Source: Pseudoips prasinana
Taxonomy: Eukaryota > Arthropoda > Insecta > Lepidoptera > Nolidae
DNA: 64,000 nucleotides
Reading direction: 5' to 3'
Assembly (NCBI GenBank): GCA_951640165.1
Contig: OX621242.1
Span: 22,998,001-23,062,000, forward strand
This document shows, piece after piece, positions 54,942-64,000 of the stretch (positions are counted from its first letter, which is position 1; every line of letters begins with the position of its first letter). The translations under genes were made by a program, and so were the position numbers. Under the pieces are notes generated by a model, which saw only the letters and a program-made list of their open reading frames with translations, did no database searches and was not told the origin of the DNA.

Positions 54942-55058
54942 GCAAAGCATCTAGAGTCCAGCAGCGGTCACAATTTTGACTTCAAGAAAAGTTTAATGCC
55001 GCCGTGTGAAACACATGTTCCTCCACTTGTCTCCAGAAAAAATATTACAAAAAAATGA
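54942..55058 (+). CDS. possible terminal exon, 38 residues
   Basis: A strong 3' splice site with a pyrimidine tract (AGTTGTTCTTTTGTTCGCAG) precedes an open frame: AKHLESSSGHNFDFKK, SLMPPCETHVPPLV, SRKNITKK, then TGA at 55056-55058. Basic, Ser/Pro-containing, no known motif. No poly(A) signal is obvious directly downstream. No upstream exon of matching phase was identified. Confidence 0.27.
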   Translation, partial: AKHLESSSGHNFDFKKSLMPPCETHVPPLVSRKNITKK

Positions 55059-55591
55059 GGCCGGAGAACAACAGAACAGCTTTCTTACCTACTAGATATG
55101 CTAGAAAAAGCGATCGGTAGTAGGTACCTTTTCCTCAACCTGTCTTTTCTCCGTATATCTTTTATCCTTCTTCTATAGTCACAGAAATGATTATGATACT
55201 CTTCTTTCTTCCATTCCTATTTAGTGCCCATTTGATTAGATAGGACAAGTGCGGCAAGTAAAGAAGCGGTAAATAATCGGTATTTATTTACAACATAATT
55301 GAACGACGCAAGAATATAGAAACGTGTGGATATCGAATGATTTATTTGAAACTGGCCTTGAAGAAAGCCGTTCAAACACAAATACTATAATGTATGCCGT
55401 CAGTATTGGCAACCATGACAAATGACATACGTGTGAACAATAATTGAGCCATAGCTATACTATACTATAGTTATATCCGTATAAGCACATATAAATATCG
55501 TAGAAAAGATTGAATCGGGGAAATGGAACAATGCTGAAATTAAACGAGGGAACAATACCGCGCGTATAATTATTTAATAAAAAAAAAGGAT
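55059..55591. other. no supported gene
   Basis: Nothing recognisable. Confidence 0.45.
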
Positions 55592-55638
55592 TCAGCCGAG
55601 CTTCTTCGCTTCTTTTCTCAAAGCAGCCAGGTAACGAA
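55592..55638 (-). CDS. possible short terminal exon
   Basis: A pyrimidine-rich 3' splice site (TTTATTTTCCTACCGACAG on the minus strand) is followed by two bases and RYLAALRKEAKKLG, then TGA at 55594-55592. The basic helical end looks protein-like, but it is only 14 residues. A different minus frame runs open for 110 codons (55455-55787) with no motif. Confidence 0.17.
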
Positions 55639-56114
55639 CTGTCGGTAGGAAAATAAATCGACGGGTCATAAGTACTAAATTTTAAAACTCTATTTATATG
55701 AATATAAGTGAAGTCATGACACTCAATTTTCCATTTTCGACGACTTTGATGTCTTCTCAATACATTTTCGCCCCGTTCTGTGTTCATAAAAATACCGCTT
55801 TTATTCTAGAAAAATACCCGTGTCAAAAATTTAATAACTATATCTGGATAATTAAATGATCTTTAGGTTAGCATAAGTTGCACAATAAACGGACGTCTAT
55901 ATTAAGAGGCATGAAATCACTAATTATATAAAGGCATACAAAAAATAAAAACACAAAATCTGTATATAAAATTTTGAATATAGGTAATGTGACTTCAGAA
56001 ATTGCCGTTTTCCTTCGAATAAGGAATAGTTATATGTAAAATGCTATGCCGGTAAAAAACGGTTCATCGGGAAGACTTCCCTTAACAAAGCTAGCCAGGA
56101 GCATTACATTAGAT
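55639..56114. other. no gene
   Basis: Nothing recognisable. Confidence 0.5.
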
Positions 56115-56822
56115 AATATAACCAAATGCGGTTTGTTTGGGTATTATTCCTCTAGGATACATATTTTTGTCCATGTACGATGAGAAATTACCATATTCTT
56201 TCCCATCATCGCACGGAAGGACCAGTTAAAATAAATAATTTATTGTCTTCATTACTGGTACTAACTTACAAAGATTATCAATTCCAGTACCTGCTTATTC
56301 CAAATTGAGGTGAATACTATATTTCAAACGTAAACAAACCGTAAACAATATTAGGTCTCCATGAATATTATCTGATATTTAAATCACTATTTACACCTTA
56401 GTTAAATTTGTGCCGAGGTAAAATGTGGTGGATAATATACTCTAACACATTATAGGTATATGAGAAGTAATATAACCAAATGCGGTTTGTTTGGGTATTA
56501 TTCCTCTAGGATACATATTTTTGTCCATGTACGATGAGAAATTACCATATTCTTTCCCATCATCGCCGAGAAGGACCAGTTAAAATAAATAATTTATTGT
56601 CTTCATTACTGGTACTAACTTACAAAGATTATCAATTCCAGTACCTGCTTATTCCAAATTGAGGTGAATACTATATTTCAAACGTAAACAAACCGTAAAC
56701 AATATTAGGTCTCCATGAATATTATCTGATATTTAAATCACTATTTACACCTTAGTTAAATTTGTGCCGAGGTAAAATGTGGTGGATAATATACTCTGAC
56801 ACATTATAGGTATATGAGAAGT
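56115..56822. repeat. tandem duplication, two 354-bp units
   Basis: Unit 1 is 56115-56468, unit 2 is 56469-56822. They are almost identical. I see only a short rearranged patch (GCACGGAAGG versus GCCGAGAAGG) and one base change (ACTCTAACAC versus ACTCTGACAC). The duplicated sequence is unique, not a known transposon. Confidence 0.95.
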
Positions 56823-56859
56823 AATTTATTTCTTCAGTTTCAAATAATATCTTAAGCAT

Positions 56860-57165
56860 GTGAAGTATGATCTGAATCGAACGTTTAGCGAGTATTTAAT
56901 TTTTCACAAGCCGATTCAGGCCCGCAATGAAATGAAAAAAGGAGAATACGTAGACAGAAACATTACCACTCAGTTTTGGTATACGAGTTTGGACAGACTG
57001 CGCTTCTTAACGATGACAATGCGGAAGAACTACCATCGAATGATCCACTTGCAGGATTTCATGCGTTATACTGGCCATTTATTAAAAATTTCCACTCTTG
57101 GACTCTCACACAATAATGCCACTCCTGGACCTGGACTCTGCCGTCTATTCGTTACAAATATCTAA
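56860..57165 (+). other. open frame, about 100 codons, no ATG at start
   Basis: Open from a GTG: VKYDLNRTFSEYLIFH, KPIQARNEMKKGEY, VDRNITTQFWYTSL, DRLRFLTMTMRKNYH, RMIHLQDFMRYTG and on to TAA. The first 70 residues look protein-like, the end less so. No acceptor in frame, no domain recognised. A short further frame (SETTAFKVYFDSAIFG, ending near 57220) lies downstream. It may be a transposon relic or an exon. Confidence 0.22.
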
Positions 57166-57223
57166 ATCATCAGAAACAACAGCGTTCAAAGTCTACTTCG
57201 ACAGCGCTATTTTTGGGTAGCAT

Positions 57224-57268
57224 GAGCAGAAATTACTATTTTGTGGTTCAAAATAGTAATTTTTGCTC
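57224..57268. repeat. hairpin, 20-bp arms, 5-nt loop
   Basis: GAGCAGAAATTACTATTTTG pairs with 57249-57268 with one mismatch. Confidence 0.85.
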
Positions 57269-58341
57269 AATTTTCTGCAACAAAAACCCACTCAATCCCA
57301 CATTAACTTGGTTGATTTTTTGCCAACATCGAAAACGCTGATTCGGTTATGAATCGTGTAACTCAGTAGGTACCTACGTTATTCCACGTTAAGAGTTTAA
57401 TCGGCAGTAAATATGATAGTAATTAATTTTATATTAGGTTTACTTAATTATGTAAACTTTTCTAAAGCAAAGTGGCTTGTGGGACCTTAACCAATTGTAA
57501 GAACTTACTGTATTGGAAAGTACTTTGTTCTGTAGCTACTACCAGTTATTGATTCCTAAATTCCGGACGCAAATCCAAAGGTCTGATAAGTTTTACTTTT
57601 TGAGTACTGAATTTACGCAGTAAACGAATTATAAACTCGGCCTAATCGAGGTAGACGGGAAACGCCCGGGTTTTGTGTAATATTAACTACAGAGTTCAAG
57701 AACTAATCAATCTATTAGAAACATCTTGGCTGGTTGAAACTTGGAAAGTTAGTGCCCGGTATTTTGAATCAGGGGTTTGTTTGGTATTTATATTTATTTT
57801 CCTACAGGTTAGGTTCTTCTACAGGTTATACCAAGATGTCTGCATAAATACAATTAATTTTTTTAATAACATTGATTGCATGTACGCGCGGTGAAACGAA
57901 TCCTACAACGGGCCTAGGATCAATAAGAGAAATTGAAAATGAAACATACGTTCAATAATAAATGGATTACTCTTTAACAATTCAGTAACTATTAAGAGCA
58001 TTGGAAAAGCTGAAAGTTGGTAAAGAAACTGATAACATTTGCTAAAAACGTAAACAATCGAAAAGTTATGCATTAGGTTTGCGTATATAGTGTTTAGATT
58101 TATAAAAAATAATGGATTGGGTAAATTTTGCTATAAAACCTACTTTTCAGTAAATTAGAGCATTCTTCAGTAGTTTTAAATTAAACCTGAAATTATTCTA
58201 AATGTCTTAATTAAACTAACTTGGTGCAAAGTTATTGCACAATATTTTTTATTGGTTATAATTTAGTACAAATTTTAAGATAAATATGTTTAGCACACTC
58301 TCATTATATCCAATGTCCTTAATGAATGTATAAATTAAAAA
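57269..58341. other. no supported gene
   Basis: At 57693-57747 a short frame (VQELINLLETSWLVETWK) lies between an acceptor (ATTAACTACAG) and a donor (AAA|GTTAGT). This is suggestive, but too short to call. Confidence 0.4.
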
Positions 58342-58400
58342 AAGTTATAAGTTGACCCAGGACAGAGATAGGTACTCTGTCCTGGGTCCACTTATAACTT
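58342..58400. repeat. hairpin, about 27-bp arms
   Basis: AAGTTATAAGTTGACCCAGG then ACAGAG pairs with ..CTCTGTCCTGGGTCCACTTA then TAACTT. One clear internal mismatch and a tiny loop; 59 nt in all. Confidence 0.85.
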
Positions 58401-58657
58401 GAAAAGAAGAAAGGATAAGAGACCTATTCCGTGGATTTAAATTGCCGGTGAGGCGGCCGGGTCCATTCGTCCAGGCTTGATCAATAGCGTAACGAGCGAG
58501 CAGAATTCAGTACTTCTTCATTTTCTGAAGGTTATTGTGTATTGACAAAAAATGCGTTTATTAAAAAAAACACATTTGGAGAGAGAAACAAATGTTTCAC
58601 GACAGAATCCATGGCCAGGCCATTGTCACTTATCAGTTTCCGAATCAATCATTAATC

Positions 58658-58866
58658 TCATCATGTCAGCCAAATTACGTCTACTGCTCGACAAGTCTCC
58701 CCAAAGAATGGGGGTAAATGCCAACCGCTTGGCAGATGGGTTGGATGTTCATAGTTCACAGAATATTGCTGCTGCCCGTTTTCTGGTAGGTATTCCTTCG
58801 GGATGATTTCTACGCCCCCCACGGGATTAGATAGGGTACGATATTCTACGCCTTCACCGCACAGCC
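58658..58866 (-). repeat. LINE-tail repeat B
   Basis: Plus: CTCATCATGTCAGCCAAATT, CTACTGCTCGACAAGTCTCC, GCTGCTGCCCGTTTTCTGGT, TTCTACGCCCCCCACGGGAT. Confidence 0.65.
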
Positions 58867-59474
58867 GGATCATCATAATCTCACCACAATAAAATACAAA
58901 AAAGGCAATATTATCAAATTTAATAATGCATAATGCTGTTCTCTTAATTATAACATACACACAATAATAATCCGCACGACAAACAAAGGCTAAATATTAA
59001 ACTGACACAACAATATACACAGTATTGGTCTACTCGCAAGTATCTTTATCCCGTAAGCAGTAAGGGCGGTTTTCGTAGTAGAAATGTGTCCACTGGCGAG
59101 ACGTCAACTGTACCTACACCTACCTAATTGTGTATCGCAAGCCGAAGTGAAATGAAAGTAACAATCGTTTTATGAAACGTCTCGATGGAAGGTAATCTAA
59201 TCGCGCCCGGCAGTATTACACAACGTTACTCCGAAACTAAATAAATAATCACCTGTACTCAACAATAATTTTATCATACATCTTACCAAAAAGTCGCTCT
59301 CGAACAAGACTGCTGATTGGATTTGGCAGGTAACTAGTAGGAAACCTATTTTTAAACTTTCTCTTTAGACTAATATAGGTATATCCGTATATATTGTGTA
59401 CCATAGTCATCCGTGTAAAATTCTTTATCAAAATAATTAAAAAGGAACCCATATATAATAAGCATTAAACTTAA
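58867..59474. other. no gene
   Basis: See 36487-37103 for a possible shared repeat around 59060-59115. Confidence 0.45.
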
Positions 59475-59621
59475 TAAATTATAGCCTATGTGTTAATCCA
59501 GGGTGTCAGCTAACTCCATAACAAATTTTATCAAAATCGCTCTAGCCGTTTAGACGTGAAGAAGTAACAAACATACACACTCACACAGTCACAAACTTTC
59601 GCCTTTATATTATTAGTAGGA
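59475..59621 (-). mobile_element. Helitron-like element, 3' end missing
   Basis: Minus sense 5' end TCCTACTAATAATATAAAGG at 59621. Body as at 44649 but stopping at TAGGCTATAATTT, without the GC-rich CTAG terminus. Confidence 0.65.
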
Positions 59622-59804
59622 TTATTGGATCACTACGTGAAGCAAACGCTTCCCCTATTCACGAAAATTACGCGGGCGGAAGAGCTTCAATTATGGCACA
59701 GTTAAAGTTTACATGTAGACGGAGTTTCGTATACAATATGCGATAGAAATAAATTAAATCAATAAAAAACATCAAACACACTACAAAAACACTAATCATA
59801 ACAC

Positions 59805-59868
59805 TACTCCTTTCTCCTACTTTTCTTACCATGATGTTTCTTACGAAAGTATTATGTCCTATCAATTG
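59805..59868 (-). pseudogene. LINE ORF fragment
   Basis: The minus frame IGHNTFVRNIMVRKVGER resembles the HNTF..NI..GKV.G.R motif near the end of RTE-like ORFs. A short relic. Confidence 0.4.
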
Positions 59869-60458
59869 CTTCTTTTCTCTTCTACTTCATATGTTTAAAT
59901 TATATATAACCTAACTCCGCTAAATCGCAGTCCATTATCCAAGCCAAGTAGGTTCCTCTACTTTATAAATAAACTATTATTCCGCTAGCCTGGATTGCTT
60001 ACGCGCATTAATATTCGGTACTTGGTACCTAGTTATTGGTGGTATTGAACAACCAGCAATTTAATATGCCAATAATAAGGAAACATTTAAAATATGTACA
60101 AAGAACACATCGCGGATGAACACAACGTATAATTTCGTTTGATATAACGAATGGATTCGCGTGCTGAAATTCTGTTTACACACATTGAATACCTATTGTT
60201 CAATTTCTATTCTCTATTAAAATTATTTGCTTCATGGGGAAGTAGGAAATAGTGCGAGGCGCACGTATAAATAAAATGGCAAAACTTTCTCCGTTTGTTT
60301 TGATGTTAGCTGTGCGACGCTGGAGTCTATGCCTTAGACAAGTGGACAAGTAAATCGAATAGAATCGTAATCGCTATGTTATCAAATTTACCATAAAAGA
60401 CAATGTCAAAAAATTTATGATCGCGCTAATTAGTAGTGGCGCTTTCATCGACTGTCTT
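59869..60458. other. no gene; AT-rich
   Basis: Nothing recognisable. Confidence 0.5.
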
Positions 60459-60529
60459 ATTGGCTGTTCTTATCACTCAATACACATTCAATCCGAATAA
60501 ATAAGACATTTGACAAAGAGCCGCTCATA

Positions 60530-60760
60530 GCTAGATGCTCTCACCGGTCCCTAAGCGATCGGCGAGGTTAAGCAACTGGGCTCGCGGTCAGTCCATAGAT
60601 GGGTGATCGCCAAAGTGGTTTAATTTCTGAGCGTCTCCGTGCTTCGGAGGGCACGTCAAGCTGTCGGTCCCGGTTGTAGTCATTATACAACAGTCGTTAA
60701 GCCATGGCAGAGGCCTACTGGGCGGCTTGAACAACTCTAACACTAGGGTTATCACTACCC
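60530..60760 (+). mobile_element. 5S-rRNA-headed SINE, near-complete
   Basis: The head aligns with the central and 3' internal-promoter part of 5S rRNA: ACCGGTCC, GCGATCGGCGAGGTTAAGCAAC (box A region, 60558-60579), GGGCTCGCGGTCAGTCC, GATGGGTGATCGCC (box C region). The body follows: GTTTAATTTCTGAGCGTCTC, GCTTCGGAGGGCACGTCAAG, CTGTCGGTCCCGGTTGTAGT, GAGGCCTACTGGGCGGCTTG, and the tail CACTAGGGTTATCACTACCC. It is not a 5S gene, because the 5' and 3' stem sequences are absent. Confidence 0.85.
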
Positions 60761-60830
60761 ATTGGCTGTTCTTATCACTCAATTCACATTCAATCCGAAT
60801 AAATAAGACATTTGACAAAGAGGCGCTCAT

Positions 60831-61062
60831 AGCTAGATGCTCTCACCGGTCCGTAAGCGATCGGCGAGGTTAAGCAACTGGGCTCGCGGTCAGTCCATAG
60901 ATGGGTGATCGCCAAAGTGGTTTAATTTCTGAGCGTCTCCGTGCTTCGGAGGGCACGTCAAGCTGTCGGTCCCGGTTGTAGTCATTATACAACAGTCGTT
61001 AAGCCATGGCAGAGGCCTACTGGGCGGCTTGAACAACTCTAACACTAGGGTTATCACTACCC
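60831..61062 (+). mobile_element. 5S-rRNA-headed SINE, duplicate copy
   Basis: Second copy within the 302-bp tandem duplication. One difference in the SINE lies in the head (GGTCCGTAAGC versus GGTCCCTAAGC). Confidence 0.85.
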
Positions 61063-61244
61063 ATACGATAAGCAAGCAGACATTTGAGTTAAGAAATTTA
61101 CTTTATTTACTCAGATTTTATTAATTTACATCTAAGAATTACCTAATACACGAAAGTATTTAAAACTGATCTTCCCAAATTGCCGACAAATATTCATATT
61201 GATTTACTTATTTCCAAATCCACATACAATGTGGATTCGAATAA

Positions 61245-61285
61245 AGACAGTAGATCCAATACACCCTATATTGGATCTTCTGTCT
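61245..61285. repeat. hairpin, 17-bp arms
   Basis: AGACAGTAGATCCAATA pairs with TATTGGATCTTCTGTCT with one mismatch. Confidence 0.85.
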
Positions 61286-61849
61286 TCTCTGGTATAGCAT
61301 CGCTTGCGTGACCACTACTTACAGACAATAACAATAACTTCAATAGCACTCAATATTGAACTCAACTCTGTAGTCGACATTAACCTCGAAACTTCGGTAA
61401 GCAATCATTAATTAGACAGGTATCTTTATATAATTGTTTAAGACTATAGTGGTAATGATGAGTAAAACTTCTGAGAAATCCTCGTTATTCTTCATTCTGA
61501 TCTCTGACCTGACATACAATGCCCGGTTCTTACCGCGCAACTAAATAAAAACACACAACTATTGCTATGGCATTACAGGCAATGTAAAAAAAAATGAAAT
61601 CCAGCATTGCATGGTTTGTACGAATGATAGTTTCCGGAATCCTGTTAGAGGAAGATACAGTTTCACAGCGAACCGTTGCACGTTGAATAAAATTAGAGGA
61701 GTGACTAAGCTTTTATCCCTTCGGCTACGATCTTGGCGATAAACTGGCAATCGACACGTTTGGCTATTATAACTGGAATCTGTGCAACTCGATGTCTTAA
61801 CGCCTTCTAATAAATTAGGATTCGCAACAGAATATCGGAATTAAGTCAT

Positions 61850-61922
61850 ATGGCAATCAGGAGAACCTTTGCTAAAATTTTGTGTGTAAATTTTAGCAAA
61901 ACTATTTCCCCTTGATTGCCAT
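61850..61922. repeat. nested hairpin
   Basis: Outer arms ATGGCAATCA / TGATTGCCAT and inner arms TTTGCTAAAATTT / AAATTTTAGCAAA are both perfect, separated by unpaired bulges. Confidence 0.85.
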
Positions 61923-62104
61923 AAATCTGTCGTTGTGCATGTGACGCCTCATCAGTGGATACAATTAAATTACAAAAATGGCCCTTACTGACCTAATAAT
62001 TAAGACGTTAAGGTTAATGAGCAACGATGTAAAGTCGACAGTACAATTGGCAATCTAGATAGAACTGGATAGGAGCGTTACGCTATAATTTATAGCGTAA
62101 ACGT

Positions 62105-62242
62105 TATAAATTATAGCATATGTGTTAATCCAGGGTGTCACCTAACTCAATACCACATCGCTCCAGCCCTTTAGACGTAAAGAAGTAACAAACATACACA
62201 CTCACACACTCTCAAACTTTCGCTTTTATTATATTAGTGTGA
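62105..62242 (-). mobile_element. Helitron-like element, 3' end missing
   Basis: Minus sense starts TCACACTAATATAATAAAAG at 62242 and runs to CACATATGCTATAATTT. It stops at the same internal position as the 59475 copy. Confidence 0.65.
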
Positions 62243-62918
62243 TTATGTTAATAATCATAAAACCGTTTATTCAAAGTCTCAATATGATGAAACTACTTTT
62301 ATTGCAGACTGAGACTGACAGATCTTTATATACGTTAAAATCCGGAAACAAAAAGCAAAGATTACTTACGTGATATATTTGTAGCAAATACGATAATAAC
62401 ACATCGTGCCGTTGTACGTAATCATTTATACTATTTTGTATTCTTTCTAGTACCGAGTTATGTACAAATGTTAAAATCCCGGAACAAAATACAAAGAAGT
62501 AACGCGAGGTCTCGGTAGACCGGCATCGTTACGTAAGCGGTGGATTGTCAAATGTCGCAAGCGCGGATCACGTCGCTCCTGCAACCAACGCAACCGACAA
62601 ATCGCTGGGAAAGCACTATAATGCCGCCAATCACACGGGAATCTCAACTATGCCACCAGTTTACTCTAATGTCCAATCTGTCGCCGCGTAAATTTAGTCT
62701 CCATTTCTGACTCAAACCCGAATTGCCATTTAGCTATCCGACAAATACGCTCCGTATTATTAAAAATCGTATTTTTGTCAATCTATTCGTACATCATACT
62801 TATATATTGACCTTGTAAATAGATAGCTATTATTTATCTATATGTAAAAAAATAAAATAAGACAATTGAATATTTTTTAAGTAATGGCTAACACAGCAAT
62901 TACATTTAAAAAACTAGG
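62243..62918. other. no gene; GC-richer island 62505-62670
   Basis: The island has GCCGCCAATCACACGGGAAT and no repeat match. It could be regulatory. Confidence 0.4.
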
Positions 62919-63057
62919 TACAGACGCCAGCACATCAAGCTACCCCAATCTGTCAAATTTCCCCAATAAAAAGTGAACCTTATGCTTATGTGATAAAGTT
63001 GAAAATTTATAAAAGAAATTTGACAGATTGGAGCAGCTAGATGTGCTGGCGTCTGTA
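62919..63057. mobile_element. TA-flanked hairpin MITE, copy 6
   Basis: 139 bp, the same orientation as copy 1, with TA flanks. The right arm differs slightly (GATTGGAGCAGCTAGATG). Confidence 0.85.
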
Positions 63058-63490
63058 CAAAAATTATTGTTTACTCGTCGGCGATTTAATAATTTTTGTT
63101 TATTCGTCTGTTTGGGAGTATATCTGTTAGGCTAGGTGTAGGTAATAAACAGATTTAGCCATTGTATTAACCTTTTAACCGATACACCACAGTCCACACG
63201 TTCAAGCCCTGTGTCAAGTACACAGGGCAGAGCACGTCAGACACGCACGACACCTCGCCTTCTTAGTCTGGGTGTACTTCTGGGCGAAACAGGGATAAAT
63301 AGTGCGGGCGTTTTTTTAATATAAAAAAGCAACAACAACAGATACAATGATAATTCATAAATTATCAAGTTAATAGATATGGTGAATAAGCAATAAAGTG
63401 TTGTTAACGTCTTTTTCTTACACGTGAAGTCGCGAGAGGAACTAGTTTTTATAATACAAACTACAAACATTACATAGTCAATAAACACAG
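63058..63490. other. no gene
   Basis: A small hairpin GCCCTGTG..CACAGGGC at 63208-63230. TTAACCTTTTAACCG near 63168 resembles one end of the TTAA element at 42545. Confidence 0.45.
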
Positions 63491-64000
63491 ACCTTCACTG
63501 TGACATTCGAATTCACCGGTGATCTTCGCTTCGAGCGAGTACAATACTGAGGTCTACGCTATACATATTCCCCAATAAGAATGGTAAATGACCTTGTTAC
63601 AGTTATAAAATGTCATGCTCGTGTGTTTGAGCAACCCGAACTGGTTAGCGCTATCATAAACAAAAACTGCGAAACAACCAAAATATATTGCCGATGATTT
63701 AATAGTTTCCTAAATATGTACATACGTTACTTTAAACATTTGATATTCAACATATTTAGGCGGAAATATTGGATAACAGCCGAGAGAAAATGTTAGAAAT
63801 AAACATCTTTGGATTACTTTCTATACAAATTCCGTGTCACCAAATAGCACATCGGCGCTCCAAAATCGGAGTCACAAATTGAACAATGAGCGGCGGCGAC
63901 GCGGGACCGAAAAGAAAATTAATTTAGGTATCGGTGTCGGTCGGCGAACCCGCGATTGTGAAACCAGCTGAGCGATTGCGCTCAGTACTGTTTGTGTAAT
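63491..64000 (+). promoter_or_regulatory. GC-rich right edge, possible promoter
   Basis: 63840-63985 is GC-rich, with an initiator-like TCAGTACT at about 63980-63987 close to the window end. A short ATG frame (MSGGDAGPKRKLI, from about 63884) ends in TAG. The downstream context is outside the window. Confidence 0.25.

Larger units (their letters stand above)
60459..61062 (+). repeat. tandem duplication, two 302-bp units each carrying a 5S-SINE
   Basis: Unit 1 is 60459-60760, unit 2 is 60761-61062. I count three single-base differences. Each unit has about 70 bp of unique leader (TTGGCTGTTCTTATCACTCA..) followed by the SINE. Confidence 0.95.
61063..62104. other. no gene; three inverted repeats
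   Basis: Hairpins at 61245-61285 and 61850-61922. A palindromic CGCTATAATTTATAGCG at about 62081-62097. Confidence 0.5.

Noticed and set aside
55455..55787. 110-codon minus-strand ORF
   Set aside because: No motif, AT-driven Phe/Asn/Tyr composition at the end, and a different frame at 55592-55638 has better splice support.
60530..61062. Two 5S rRNA genes in tandem
   Set aside because: Only the internal promoter region is 5S-like; the paired 5' and 3' ends of 5S rRNA are missing and a SINE body follows.
1..64000. CRISPR arrays, operons, bacterial promoters, replication origins
   Set aside because: Nothing of the kind is visible; composition and repeats are those of an insect nuclear genome.

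Overview
This window looks like nuclear DNA of a moth or butterfly (Lepidoptera). It is AT-rich, has no operon-like gene packing, and is full of repeat types I associate with Lepidoptera: Helitron-like elements ending in CTAG, tRNA-derived SINEs, LINE 3' ends finishing in (GATGAT)n, a CGTACCC/TGGCCCG-type repeat, R1-clade and RTE-like LINEs. No complete, recognisable host gene is visible. All family names rest on motif recognition by eye; no database search was possible.

Layout. 0-0.5 kb: a GC-rich island with a minus-strand TATA box and a possible signal-peptide first exon. 1.8-46 kb: a dense graveyard of mobile elements. Its two most informative members are (i) a structurally complete RTE-like LINE at 14.6-17.7 kb (minus strand), with an uninterrupted 1022-residue endonuclease/reverse-transcriptase ORF and perfect 13-bp target-site duplications, and (ii) a 5'-truncated, frameshifted R1-clade LINE at 11.5-13.6 kb with perfect 11-bp target-site duplications. 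Around them lie six copies of a 139-140-bp TA-flanked hairpin MITE, at least four tRNA-headed SINE families (three share one 3' body), a 5S-rRNA-headed SINE family with about ten copies or fragments, Helitron-like elements, a 395-bp TIR element, a TTAA-flanked mini-element, and many LINE 3' fragments. 46.2-52.4 kb: a block almost free of recognisable repeats, with several GC-richer islands that could be regulatory. 52.4-63.5 kb: mixed, with two recent tandem duplications (354 bp and 302 bp). 63.5-64 kb: another GC-rich, promoter-like edge.

Host coding potential is limited to short exon-like pieces found by reading splice sites and frames. The best are a phase-compatible trio on the plus strand (18.17, 21.27 and 24.33 kb), a 49-residue small ORF with a strong start context at 31.67 kb, a 56-residue small ORF at 26.1-26.3 kb (minus), and terminal-exon-like ORFs at 51.74 kb (minus) and 54.94 kb (plus). 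All are low confidence. The most unusual signals are the 5S-derived SINE family, the many near-perfect short hairpins (one of which can be shown, against its SINE family, to be a newly made inverted copy), and the intact RTE-like element.
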